DNA of 64,000 bases from CBINFS01 sp966250015 (lineage in GTDB: Bacteria; Bacteroidota; Rhodothermia; Rhodothermales; DASSAV01), in assembly GCA_966250015.1 (NCBI GenBank), contig CBINFS010000014.1, positions 25,898-89,897 of the forward strand, written 5' to 3'. Positions 46,007 through 54,073 of this stretch are shown here, piece by piece. The notes beneath the pieces were generated by a model. The model was given only the letters and a program-made list of their open reading frames with translations, was not told where the DNA came from and did no database searches. Made by a program: the position numbers and the translations under genes. Position 1 is the first letter of the stretch; each line of letters opens with the position of its first letter.

Positions 46007-46105
46007 AATCAGGTGACACAACGACCACGACGACGGCCTTTACAGGATGCAGGACGGCTGGAGAACACCCGCGACTTGCCTGAAAGGAGCGCGGATTGCC
46101 TTCTC

Positions 46106-46537
46106 TCAAAATATTTGGAGTAGAACCCCGTAGCGTGTTACACGTGTTCCTATGCCCACCAGCACGAAAAAGAGAAAATCCAAACGGAAAAGTCCTGCGG
46201 CCAGGCATAAGGGGTCACCAACGATGGGGAGCCAGGATCCGAGCAGGCTCCATTTTCCGTACTTTTGCGTCCACCGTAGTGCCTTCCGGCCGGCCTTGCC
46301 CGCCTGCAACCGCTCCTCGATCCGACCGGAAAACAGCCATCCGAGAATGTAGTTCAGGGAGGCTCCGAGTGCATTACCGATGGAAGCACTGATGAACACC
46401 TGCCACGGCGGCAGCCCCATTTTCAGCGCGGCCACCACGGCAACTTCGGACGAGACGGGCACGAGTGTGGCTCCGAGAAACGCCGCCACGCCGAGTCCCC
46501 ATAACCCGTAGTCCGTAATCCACGTTAATTGATCCAT
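46106..46537 (-). CDS. YqaA family (DedA/SNARE-associated) membrane protein
   Basis: A 143-residue inner-membrane protein with four helices. Family pattern: FLGATLVPVSSEVAVVAALKMG, then ASIGNALGASLNYILGWLF and WTQKYGKWSLLGSWLPIVGDPLCLAAGLFRL, where G-x-x-x-P-x-V-G-D-P is the DedA/YqaA landmark. DedA-superfamily proteins flip undecaprenyl phosphate or phospholipids. It is encoded between ClpX and YihY on the same strand; the 84- and 99-bp gaps allow co-transcription. Confidence 0.88.
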   Translation of the reverse strand: MDQLTWITDYGLWGLGVAAFLGATLVPVSSEVAVVAALKMGLPPWQVFISASIGNALGASLNYILGWLFSGRIEERLQAGKAGRKALRWTQKYGKWSLLGSWLPIVGDPLCLAAGLFRLDFLFFVLVGIGTRVTRYGVLLQIF

Positions 46538-46620
46538 TGAATGGCGTATAACTCGGCCGTCCCTTGCGGGTTAACGCGGTTTTGTAACGATGGCGTAGAA
46601 AGAGAAGAAGGGCAGAATGG

Positions 46621-47898
46621 TCAGGCAATTGCCTTTCGATCCTCGTAGATGGGCGCTTCCTTGTAGAGTACCGTGTTCGCCGTTACCCGGCACGTTCCGA
46701 CTGTGGGCTGGTCGTGAATGTCGAACATGATGTCGAGCATCGTGTCTTCCATCACCGAGCGCAACCCGCGAGCACCCGTTCCGAGCTCGTTTGCCCGCTG
46801 GACGATCGCATCGAGCGCATCGTCGTCGATGATCAGGTCCACACCATCCATGGCAAAAAGCTTCTGGTACTGCCTGACCAGCGCGTTCCGCGGCGTCGTA
46901 AGGATCTCCTTCATCGCCTCGTCGGAAAGCGCGTGGAGCGCGGCTACGACCGGAATGCGACCGATAAACTCCGGAATGAGCCCAAACTTGAGCAGATCGT
47001 CCGGCTCGACGTACTGGAAGATGTTCGGGTCGTTTTTGTCAACCTTCCGCTGAGATTCAGAGAAAAACCCGATCGAGCTCGTGGAAAGACGCCGCGCCAC
47101 GATCTCGTCGAGCCCTTCGAAGGCGCCGCCGCAGATGAACAGGATGTTCCGCGTATCGATGTTGATCAGACTCTGCTCTGGATGTTTGCGCCCTCCTTTG
47201 GGCGGTACGCCGGCGACGGTCCCTTCCAGGATCTTGAGCAACGCCTGCTGGACGCCCTCGCCCGAGACGTCACGGGTAATCGAAGCGTTGTCGCTTTTTC
47301 TCGCAATCTTGTCGATCTCGTCGATGTAAACGATACCCCGTTCAGCGCGCTCGACGTTGAAGTCGGCCGCGTGAAGCAGATGGGCGAGTATGCTCTCGAC
47401 GTCTTCGCCGACGTAGCCGGCCTCCGTGAGCGCCGTCGCGTCGGAAATCGAAAACGGGACGTCGAGTATCCGGGCAAGGGTTCTTGCAAGCAACGTCTTA
47501 CCCGTACCGGTCGGACCGATGAGCAGTATGTTCGACTTCTCGATCTCCACGTCGTCGAACTCGTGGAGATACTCCTGCGCTTCGATCCGTTTGTAGTGGT
47601 TGTGGACGGCGACTGCAAGCGCTTTTTTTGCACGCTCCTGCCCGATGACGTACTCGTCGAGCGCACGCTTAATTTCGTGCGGGGTCAGCCGCTGACGGCG
47701 AGCCGCGGTAGGACGCCGGGTAGGACTTCCGGGACTCTGTGGGAACGACGCAACGTCGCTCCGAACGATCCCCACCGCATCGTGGATACAACGGTCACAG
47801 ATGTACACGTCGGGCCCCGCCACCATCGACGTAACCTCGTGTGCGGTCCTCCCGCAAAATGAACAGCGAATGACCTCGTCGTTTTTTCTTGTACTCAT
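46621..47898 (-). CDS. clpX: ATP-dependent Clp protease ATP-binding subunit ClpX
   Basis: A 425-residue AAA+ unfoldase. The N-terminal zinc-binding domain has Cys12, Cys15, Cys34 and Cys37 (RCSFCGRT...YICDRC). Walker A is GPTGTGKT (128-135). GYVGEDVESILAHLL carries the pore-1 loop, IVYIDEIDKIARK is Walker B and ARRLSTSSIGFFSE holds the IGF loop that docks ClpP. Sensor-2 is in GTGARGLRSVMEDTMLDIMF. No clpP lies beside it in this window, unlike many genomes. It is divergent from the RNA methyltransferase gene. Confidence 0.96.
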   Translation of the reverse strand: MSTRKNDEVIRCSFCGRTAHEVTSMVAGPDVYICDRCIHDAVGIVRSDVASFPQSPGSPTRRPTAARRQRLTPHEIKRALDEYVIGQERAKKALAVAVHNHYKRIEAQEYLHEFDDVEIEKSNILLIGPTGTGKTLLARTLARILDVPFSISDATALTEAGYVGEDVESILAHLLHAADFNVERAERGIVYIDEIDKIARKSDNASITRDVSGEGVQQALLKILEGTVAGVPPKGGRKHPEQSLINIDTRNILFICGGAFEGLDEIVARRLSTSSIGFFSESQRKVDKNDPNIFQYVEPDDLLKFGLIPEFIGRIPVVAALHALSDEAMKEILTTPRNALVRQYQKLFAMDGVDLIIDDDALDAIVQRANELGTGARGLRSVMEDTMLDIMFDIHDQPTVGTCRVTANTVLYKEAPIYEDRKAIA

Positions 47899-48126
47899 GA
47901 TGACCGTTTTCTCACACGCGAACTGTGCTGCACTGCGACGACGGTACTGTATGGAGATAGTACCACGTGTAACAATGGTAACGATATTGAATCAGGCAGT
48001 CAACCCATTATTCATTTACGTCTTTGAACAATTATTACTTGCTCGGGGTGGAAGGGTTCGAAGTTGGCCCATTCTGACCCGAAAATTGATATTTAACGCA
48101 TTAACTCGCCCGCTGCTGCCCTGGTA

Positions 48127-49104
48127 ATGCCGGACCCTGACGTGAAGTTACCCGAAGCGTTCGTCGCCCGTCTTTGCGAGATATTCCCCGAAGAAACCTG
48201 TCGGACTATCGTCGACTCCTACGAACGCCCGAGTGTCACCGCCTTCCGGATCAATACGTTGCTCGCGCAGACTCAACCCGTGCTCGACGAGCTCACCGTA
48301 CTGGGTCTACACGTCCACGCGGTACCCTGGTACGCCGAGGCATTCTGGGTGGAGCACGATCAGCGCGAAAAACTGCTCGCTTCCCGGCCTTATCAGCTTC
48401 ACCACATCTACGTTCAGGGACTGTCGAGCATGGTCCCCCCGCTGGTTCTCGATCCCCGACCGGGCGAACGTGTGCTCGACCTTACCGCTGCTCCCGGAAG
48501 CAAGACACTGCAAATCGCATGCCTCATGGGTGATTTAGGTGAAATCGCTGCGGTCGAATACGTCCGGTCACGGTTCTTCAGGCTGCGCGACAACCTCTCC
48601 GCTCAGGGGGCCGGCTTCGTCCGTACCTTCCTCAAAAACGGAGAGCACGTCTGGCGTAACCGCCCGGAATACTTCGACCGTGTCCTGCTCGACGCCCCCT
48701 GCTCTTCGGAAGGCCGCTTCGACCTGAACGACCCGGAATCCCTCGCGTATTGGTCCCCGAAAAAAATCAAGGAAATGGCCGGTAAACAACGGCGCCTCCT
48801 CTTCAGCGCCGTTCAAAGCCTCCGGCCGGGCGGCGTGCTCGTCTACTCGACCTGCACGTTCGCACCGGAAGAAAATGAAGTTCTGATCGATAGCATGCTT
48901 CAGAAGTTTGGGGACGCCCTGCGCGTCGTTCCGACCGGCCTCGACCTGCCCAACCTGTGCGAGCCGCTCACCGAATGGAAGAGAAAAACCCTTCGACCTG
49001 ATCTCCGTCACGCCCGACGCATCCTCCCCGACGGGATCATGGAAGGCTTCTTCGTCTGCAAAATCGAAAAAATCCGTAGCACACTCGACGCAGGGAAGGT
49101 ATGA
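48127..49104 (+). CDS. NOL1/NOP2/Sun family RNA (cytosine-5)-methyltransferase (RsmF-like)
   Basis: A 325-residue enzyme. The N-terminal part (about 1-95) is the RNA-binding region with SVTAFRINTLLA. The SAM-binding core shows VLDLTAAPGSKTLQIA. The catalytic cysteines are Cys192 in DAPCSSEGRF and Cys243 in VYSTCTFAPEENE, the two-cysteine arrangement of m5C RNA methyltransferases. It is shorter than E. coli RsmF (479 residues), lacking the C-terminal extension, so the target (16S rRNA or tRNA) is uncertain. Its TGA overlaps the ATG of the next gene by 4 bp, showing translational coupling. Confidence 0.9.
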   Translation: MPDPDVKLPEAFVARLCEIFPEETCRTIVDSYERPSVTAFRINTLLAQTQPVLDELTVLGLHVHAVPWYAEAFWVEHDQREKLLASRPYQLHHIYVQGLSSMVPPLVLDPRPGERVLDLTAAPGSKTLQIACLMGDLGEIAAVEYVRSRFFRLRDNLSAQGAGFVRTFLKNGEHVWRNRPEYFDRVLLDAPCSSEGRFDLNDPESLAYWSPKKIKEMAGKQRRLLFSAVQSLRPGGVLVYSTCTFAPEENEVLIDSMLQKFGDALRVVPTGLDLPNLCEPLTEWKRKTLRPDLRHARRILPDGIMEGFFVCKIEKIRSTLDAGKV

Positions 49105-50273
49105 AGGTAAAACCTGCCGCGAGCGTGCTGCTCATTGCCTACCTCGCCTTTATCAGCCTGGGTCTGCCCGACGCCCTGCTTGGCGTCGCGTGGCCGTCGT
49201 TACGGACCGGGTTCGGTCTCCCGCAAAGCGGACTCGGGGCCGTTCTGATCGGCGCCACCATCGGTTATTTCCTCTCCAGCTTTTTTACGGGAAGGCTCCT
49301 TCGGCTGATGAGCGTAGGCGTCTTGCTCATCGTAAGCTGCAGCCTGGTCGTCGTTAGCCTGGTCGGATACGCCATGGCTCCGGCGTGGGTGATCTTCGTG
49401 TTCTTCTCCATTCCCGCTGGACTCGGCGGTGGTGCGATCGATGCGGGCCTGAACACGTACGGCGCCGCTCACTTCTCCTTGCGCCACATGAACTGGCTCC
49501 ACGCGTTCTACGGTGTGGGCGCTATGATTGGCCCTGCCCTCCTCACGCTCGTGCTCATCAAGGGACTGTCGTGGCGGCTGGGTTACGTCCTGGTGGGGAC
49601 GATTCTGCTGGGAATGACGATTGCTTTTATCAAAACGCGCTCGCTCTGGGGCAGTGCAGGCACCCACGTAACGGAGAAGCATTACGAGCCCATCCCGACA
49701 ATAAAGGCTTTACGTCACCCGATCGTGGGGCTCCAGATCGCGATTTTTTTCGTCTATACGGGCCTCGAAGTTGCGGCCGGGCAGTGGAGCTTCACCTACC
49801 TGACCGAGCGGCACAACGTAGATACCGCGCTCGCGGGCTTTCTGACAGGCTTCTACTGGGGTTTCCTTGCCGCCGGCCGATTCCTGCTGGGGTTGATAGC
49901 CGATCGCATCGGAGCAGATCGTCTGCTCAGGCTCAGCACGACGGGCATCGTGGTGGGTAGCCTTATGTATGCCTTTCTACCTGCCGGATTCGCCATCGTC
50001 GGGCTGCTCCTGATCGGCCTGCTTCTCGCGCCCATCTACCCAACCCTGATGTCGCGAACGCCGGACCGCCTCCTGCCTGCATACGTGTCGCATTCTATCG
50101 GCTTTCAGGTCAGCGCTGCCATGCTCGGCGCCGCCGCAATCCCAAGTCTTGCCGGTGTAGTTGCTTCCGCAGCCGGTATAGCCGCAACGGGAGTGGTCGT
50201 TCTGGTTGCGGCGGCGGTGCTGTTTACCCTTCACGAGCTGCTGGTCCGGCTGACCATCAAAGTGCCCCGCTAA
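49101..50273 (+). CDS. Major facilitator superfamily transporter
   Basis: A 390-residue inner-membrane transporter with about 12 helices. SLGLPDALLGVAWPSLRTGFGLP opens helix 1, GATIGYFLSSFFTGRLLRLMSVG is the helix 2-3 loop motif (G-x-L-x-x-R), and GAIDAGLNTYGAAHFSLRHMNWLHAFYGVGAMIGP is typical of fucose-permease-like and related sugar MFS proteins. The second half repeats with GLIADRIGADRLLRLS. The substrate is unknown. The start overlaps the methyltransferase stop (ATGA), and its stop overlaps the convergent EcsC stop by 4 bp. Confidence 0.87.
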   Translation: MKVKPAASVLLIAYLAFISLGLPDALLGVAWPSLRTGFGLPQSGLGAVLIGATIGYFLSSFFTGRLLRLMSVGVLLIVSCSLVVVSLVGYAMAPAWVIFVFFSIPAGLGGGAIDAGLNTYGAAHFSLRHMNWLHAFYGVGAMIGPALLTLVLIKGLSWRLGYVLVGTILLGMTIAFIKTRSLWGSAGTHVTEKHYEPIPTIKALRHPIVGLQIAIFFVYTGLEVAAGQWSFTYLTERHNVDTALAGFLTGFYWGFLAAGRFLLGLIADRIGADRLLRLSTTGIVVGSLMYAFLPAGFAIVGLLLIGLLLAPIYPTLMSRTPDRLLPAYVSHSIGFQVSAAMLGAAAIPSLAGVVASAAGIAATGVVVLVAAAVLFTLHELLVRLTIKVPR

Positions 50274-51124
50274 CGGGGAAGCTCACCGTACTTCGCAACG
50301 AGGAACCGTTCCCTGTACAGATAAAACGCTGCATCACACACCTTGCTGGTGTAGTATGCATTGAATCCGCTCGCCACGACCGCACCGGTAACCGGCACGA
50401 CCTGCGCCAGCTTGGCGCCGGTGAGGTGGACGCCAAGCGCGCGAGCGGCATTCCGGATCGCACGGGTTATGGCGTGGTGCTCGAGCGTTTGTACGGCGTG
50501 GTCCCTCGCAATCCGCCTCGACACCCGGATGAAGGGAGCGAGGCTGACCTGTTTGGCCGTGTCGGACGGATGCGACATGGCGTCGAGGAGCTGCAACGCG
50601 TACAGCCGCTCCATCGGATCCTTTATGTCGAAACCGCAATACGTGGCGTACTCGCCCGCCGCCCGGAGATTCAACGCCACGAGCGACACGATGTCCGGTA
50701 CGATGCCTGCGGCGCCCACGTATCCCGTAGCGGCGCCCTCAGCGGCCGCCAGCGCACGATATTTGGTATCAATTCCGTTCAGCACACGATCGACCTGTTC
50801 GAGGTCCAGGCTACGAATGTCTTGCAGGCCAACAACGGGTAGCTGTTCCTTCCGGTATTCCTCGTAAATGGCCTCCCGCCACACCGTATCCTGAACGATT
50901 TCGTTGGTCAGTCTCAGCAGACCGGCCACGACGTTGTCGATCGTCCAGTCCACGCCGGGGATCTTCCGCACGAGGTCGGTGGCTTTTTCAACGACGCTAT
51001 TGAGCTTGTCAACGGCCGTTCCAAACCACCCCATGTCCTTCTGCTTCCACAGCTCGATTTCCTGCACGGCACGCAGCTCATAGTCGCTGGGCGCGGTGCG
51101 AGCGTAGACTGGCAGGGTTTCCAT
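50270..51124 (-). CDS. EcsC family protein
   Basis: A 284-residue protein. It opens DYELRAVQEIELWKQKDMGWFG, the typical EcsC start. The family's Gly/Ala-rich membrane-like segment follows: AAEGAATGYVGAAGIVPDIVSLVALNLRAAGEYATYCGFD. LAQVVPVTGAVVASGFNAYYTSKVCDAA lies near the C-terminus. EcsC is encoded with an ABC exporter in Bacillus but is solitary here; its role is not known. Convergent with the MFS gene. Confidence 0.87.
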   Translation of the reverse strand: METLPVYARTAPSDYELRAVQEIELWKQKDMGWFGTAVDKLNSVVEKATDLVRKIPGVDWTIDNVVAGLLRLTNEIVQDTVWREAIYEEYRKEQLPVVGLQDIRSLDLEQVDRVLNGIDTKYRALAAAEGAATGYVGAAGIVPDIVSLVALNLRAAGEYATYCGFDIKDPMERLYALQLLDAMSHPSDTAKQVSLAPFIRVSRRIARDHAVQTLEHHAITRAIRNAARALGVHLTGAKLAQVVPVTGAVVASGFNAYYTSKVCDAAFYLYRERFLVAKYGELPR

Positions 51125-51237
51125 AAATGATTCGGTTAATGTAAATAGCTGATACTCATACGGACGTTATCTCGGAACGTTGAGCCCACTTCCGATTTTT
51201 TCCGGGTGAAAAGGCATTGAAGGAGCACATTGGCCAA

Positions 51238-53892
51238 TCATTCATCACTGTCGACGTTTTCAAGCTCGTCGAGTTCAGCTGCAGCTTCTTCAATTACACG
51301 TATCAAATCTCTGAGCCGCTTCGAATCACGCTCCCTCCGGTTGAGCTCTTCCGCCTCGTCGAAACTCTCGTCCCACGTTTCCTCTTCGCCGGCATCCGAA
51401 GGCTCGCTGGTTTCATTTTTGGCCGTGGTTTCTGCACGTACCGGACGGCGCTCTTCAAAACGCTCGTTCCCAAGGTCGTCGAGCGCCTGCCAGAGTTGGT
51501 TGAGTGACGTTTCGACCCATTTGCCTACCCGCCGAATAATGGGCCCAAGGTCTCTCTCCAAGTCTACGTCGACTCTTCTTCCGGCATCGTCCTCTTCAGA
51601 TTTACCGAGTTTATCTTTGAGCCACCTCCCGATCCGGTCAATGACGGAGCTCTTCTCCTCAAATTCCGGCGCGGGTGGAAATTCCGCATATCGCTCGTCG
51701 AGCGATCCACTCCGGGCAGCGCGGCGGAAAAAGTCGCCCACAACCAGGACTGCGTTGTTTCCACCCTGTCCCCAGTAATCCGTCCGGAAGGCGACGCGCG
51801 GATCGTTGAACCCGACCCAGGCGCCCGCAACGATTTCCGGGTGGATCAGGATGAACCAGCCGTCTGCATTGTTCTGCGACGTGCCCGTCTTGCCGGCTAC
51901 GTCCTCACGTATGCCGAAGGTTTCACGGATGCGCCGTCCGGTCCCACGATCCACGACGCCGCGCATCATGTCGACCACTGCATAAGCGGTTTCTTCCGAC
52001 AGCACACGTTGTCCCTCCGGTTCAAAGGTGGCGATCACCTCACCGTTTTTTTCGATGCGGGTCACCACGAGCGGCTCGTGATAGATGCCGCCACTAGCAA
52101 ACGTCCCGTAAGCCGAGGCCATTTCGAGCAGGCTCACTTCACTCGTGCCCAGCGCCAGCGAAGGCACTTCGTCGAGCCGGCTTTTCCGGATACCCATCTT
52201 GCGTGCAAGCCGGGCGACGTCCCTAACCCCCACCCGATCGATCAACTGCGCCGTGATGCCGTTCTTCGAGTAAACTAGCCCATCCGTCAGCGAAATCTCT
52301 CGTCCGGAAAAGTCCCCGGTATTGCCGGGGCTCCACACCTGATTGTTCCGCAACCGGATTTCCACCTTTTCGTCGGGCAGAGTGTCCTCCGGACGAAATC
52401 CTTTCTCGAGCGCGGCTGCGTAAACGAACGGTTTGAAGGTCGATCCCGGCTGCCGCCGAGCCTGTGCGACGTGGTCGTAGCGGTCGGTTTTGTAATCCCG
52501 GCTGCCCACCCACGCCTTTACGTGCCCCGTCTGCGGATCCAATGCGACGAAGCCCGCCTCCAGCCGGGTCTTCACTTCCTTCAACGCCCGCATGAACGCC
52601 TCGTCCGACCTCAGGCTGTCGAGTAGTTTGCCTTCTTCAAACCCCGCCTCGACGCCGGACCTGAACTCCGACGTGCCCCGGATGAACGCTGTTACGACGT
52701 CCTGACGCGTCTCCCAGTAGTACTCAAACGGCTTCGTACGCCCGTGATAGCTCGCATAAGCGGCCGGTGATCTGGACAGGCGCTCGCCGGACGACCGCCC
52801 CCACTCGACGTCGGCGATCTGTTGCAACAGGGACAATTGCCGGTCAATAGCGCGTTCGGCGTGTTCCTGCAGCCGCATGTCGAGTGTGGTGTACACGACC
52901 AGGCTGTCGCGGTAGATGTTATACCCGTGCCGGTCGGCCCATTTTGTGAGCCAGCTCCGCACGTACTCGGTAAAGTGTGGCGCCCGGCTGTGCAGAACAG
53001 GTTGCCGCTCGAAGCTGACTTCCAGCGGTTCATCCTTCAGCTCCTCGTATTCGCCTTCCTCCAGATAGCCGCGCTTCACCATCTGCCGCAGCACGATATT
53101 CCGGCGTTCGGTCGACCTTGCCGGGTGCCGGACCGGGTTGTAGTACCAGGTTCCTTTGAGCATGCCCACCAGCGTCGCGCTCTCCAGTACGTTGAGGTCG
53201 GATGCAGACTTGTCGAAGTAGGTCCGCGCCGCCATCTCGATCCCGAAGGCATTGTACAGGAAGGGCACCGTATTGAGGTACGTCTGGAGGATTTCGTCCT
53301 TCGTGTACACCCGCTCGATTTTCAGGGCCGTAATGATCTCCTTGAGCTTGCGGGTAAGGGAGCGGCTACGCCCGATCTGGTCGGGGTAGAGGTTCCGTGC
53401 AAGCTGCTGCGTGATCGTCGATGCGCCCTGCGGGTCGCCGGTGACCGTATGGTAGAAGGCGCCCAGCATACGGATCACGTCCACACCGGAGTGATCGTAA
53501 AACCGGTGGTCTTCTGTTGCGATGAGCGCCTCGACGACGTGATCCGAAATCTCGTCGAGGCCCACCCACTCACGGTTCACAGGCTTGAATTCGGCCAGCT
53601 TCACACCGTCTGCCGAATACACGATCGTCGGCCGCTCGGCTTTCGCCTTCCGCAGCTCCGAGACGCCGGGCGTGAAGGGATACAGCACCAGTGCATACAA
53701 AAAGACGAACAGGAAAAGCGTAGCGCCGACAGCGGCAAGGCCTGCCGCAAGGTATCCTAGTCGGCGCTTCTTGCTGCTAGTCTTGTCCGTCAGACGCTGA
53801 AAGTACCATCGAGCGCGGCGTCCCCACTTCTTTCGCCTCGACTCACGTCGTCGGCCCCGCGTAACCGGTTTCTTTGCAGTATCTCTTGCCAT
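51238..53892 (-). CDS. Penicillin-binding protein 1A, bifunctional transglycosylase/transpeptidase
   Basis: An 884-residue class A PBP. A basic cytoplasmic N-terminus (RRRESRRKKWGRR) precedes the membrane helix at about 47-71. The GT51 domain carries EDHRFYDHSG (catalytic Glu127), GASTITQQLARN and later RKLKEIITALKIE. The transpeptidase has STFK (about Ser482), SKNG (about 540) and KTGTS (about 666). It polymerises and cross-links peptidoglycan. An unusual acidic C-terminal tail of about 130 residues (EEDDAGRRVDVDLERD..., ENVDSDE) follows the enzyme domains and contains coiled-coil-like helices. It is encoded alone. Confidence 0.93.
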   Translation of the reverse strand: MARDTAKKPVTRGRRRESRRKKWGRRARWYFQRLTDKTSSKKRRLGYLAAGLAAVGATLFLFVFLYALVLYPFTPGVSELRKAKAERPTIVYSADGVKLAEFKPVNREWVGLDEISDHVVEALIATEDHRFYDHSGVDVIRMLGAFYHTVTGDPQGASTITQQLARNLYPDQIGRSRSLTRKLKEIITALKIERVYTKDEILQTYLNTVPFLYNAFGIEMAARTYFDKSASDLNVLESATLVGMLKGTWYYNPVRHPARSTERRNIVLRQMVKRGYLEEGEYEELKDEPLEVSFERQPVLHSRAPHFTEYVRSWLTKWADRHGYNIYRDSLVVYTTLDMRLQEHAERAIDRQLSLLQQIADVEWGRSSGERLSRSPAAYASYHGRTKPFEYYWETRQDVVTAFIRGTSEFRSGVEAGFEEGKLLDSLRSDEAFMRALKEVKTRLEAGFVALDPQTGHVKAWVGSRDYKTDRYDHVAQARRQPGSTFKPFVYAAALEKGFRPEDTLPDEKVEIRLRNNQVWSPGNTGDFSGREISLTDGLVYSKNGITAQLIDRVGVRDVARLARKMGIRKSRLDEVPSLALGTSEVSLLEMASAYGTFASGGIYHEPLVVTRIEKNGEVIATFEPEGQRVLSEETAYAVVDMMRGVVDRGTGRRIRETFGIREDVAGKTGTSQNNADGWFILIHPEIVAGAWVGFNDPRVAFRTDYWGQGGNNAVLVVGDFFRRAARSGSLDERYAEFPPAPEFEEKSSVIDRIGRWLKDKLGKSEEDDAGRRVDVDLERDLGPIIRRVGKWVETSLNQLWQALDDLGNERFEERRPVRAETTAKNETSEPSDAGEEETWDESFDEAEELNRRERDSKRLRDLIRVIEEAAAELDELENVDSDE

Positions 53893-54073
53893 CCATTCAC
53901 GTCATTTAACCCCTAAACGGCAGGTCGAAACGCAGCTTGATAGCCTGTGTTCTTTGTCAGGACAAACCAAACCACGTTCGATAAGTCCGGAGAAAACAAA
54001 CACGTCCCTGTACGAGACTTTCTGCAAATAGGTTACCGATGCTCCTCGGACGAGGGCTCGCAGATGTGACGAT

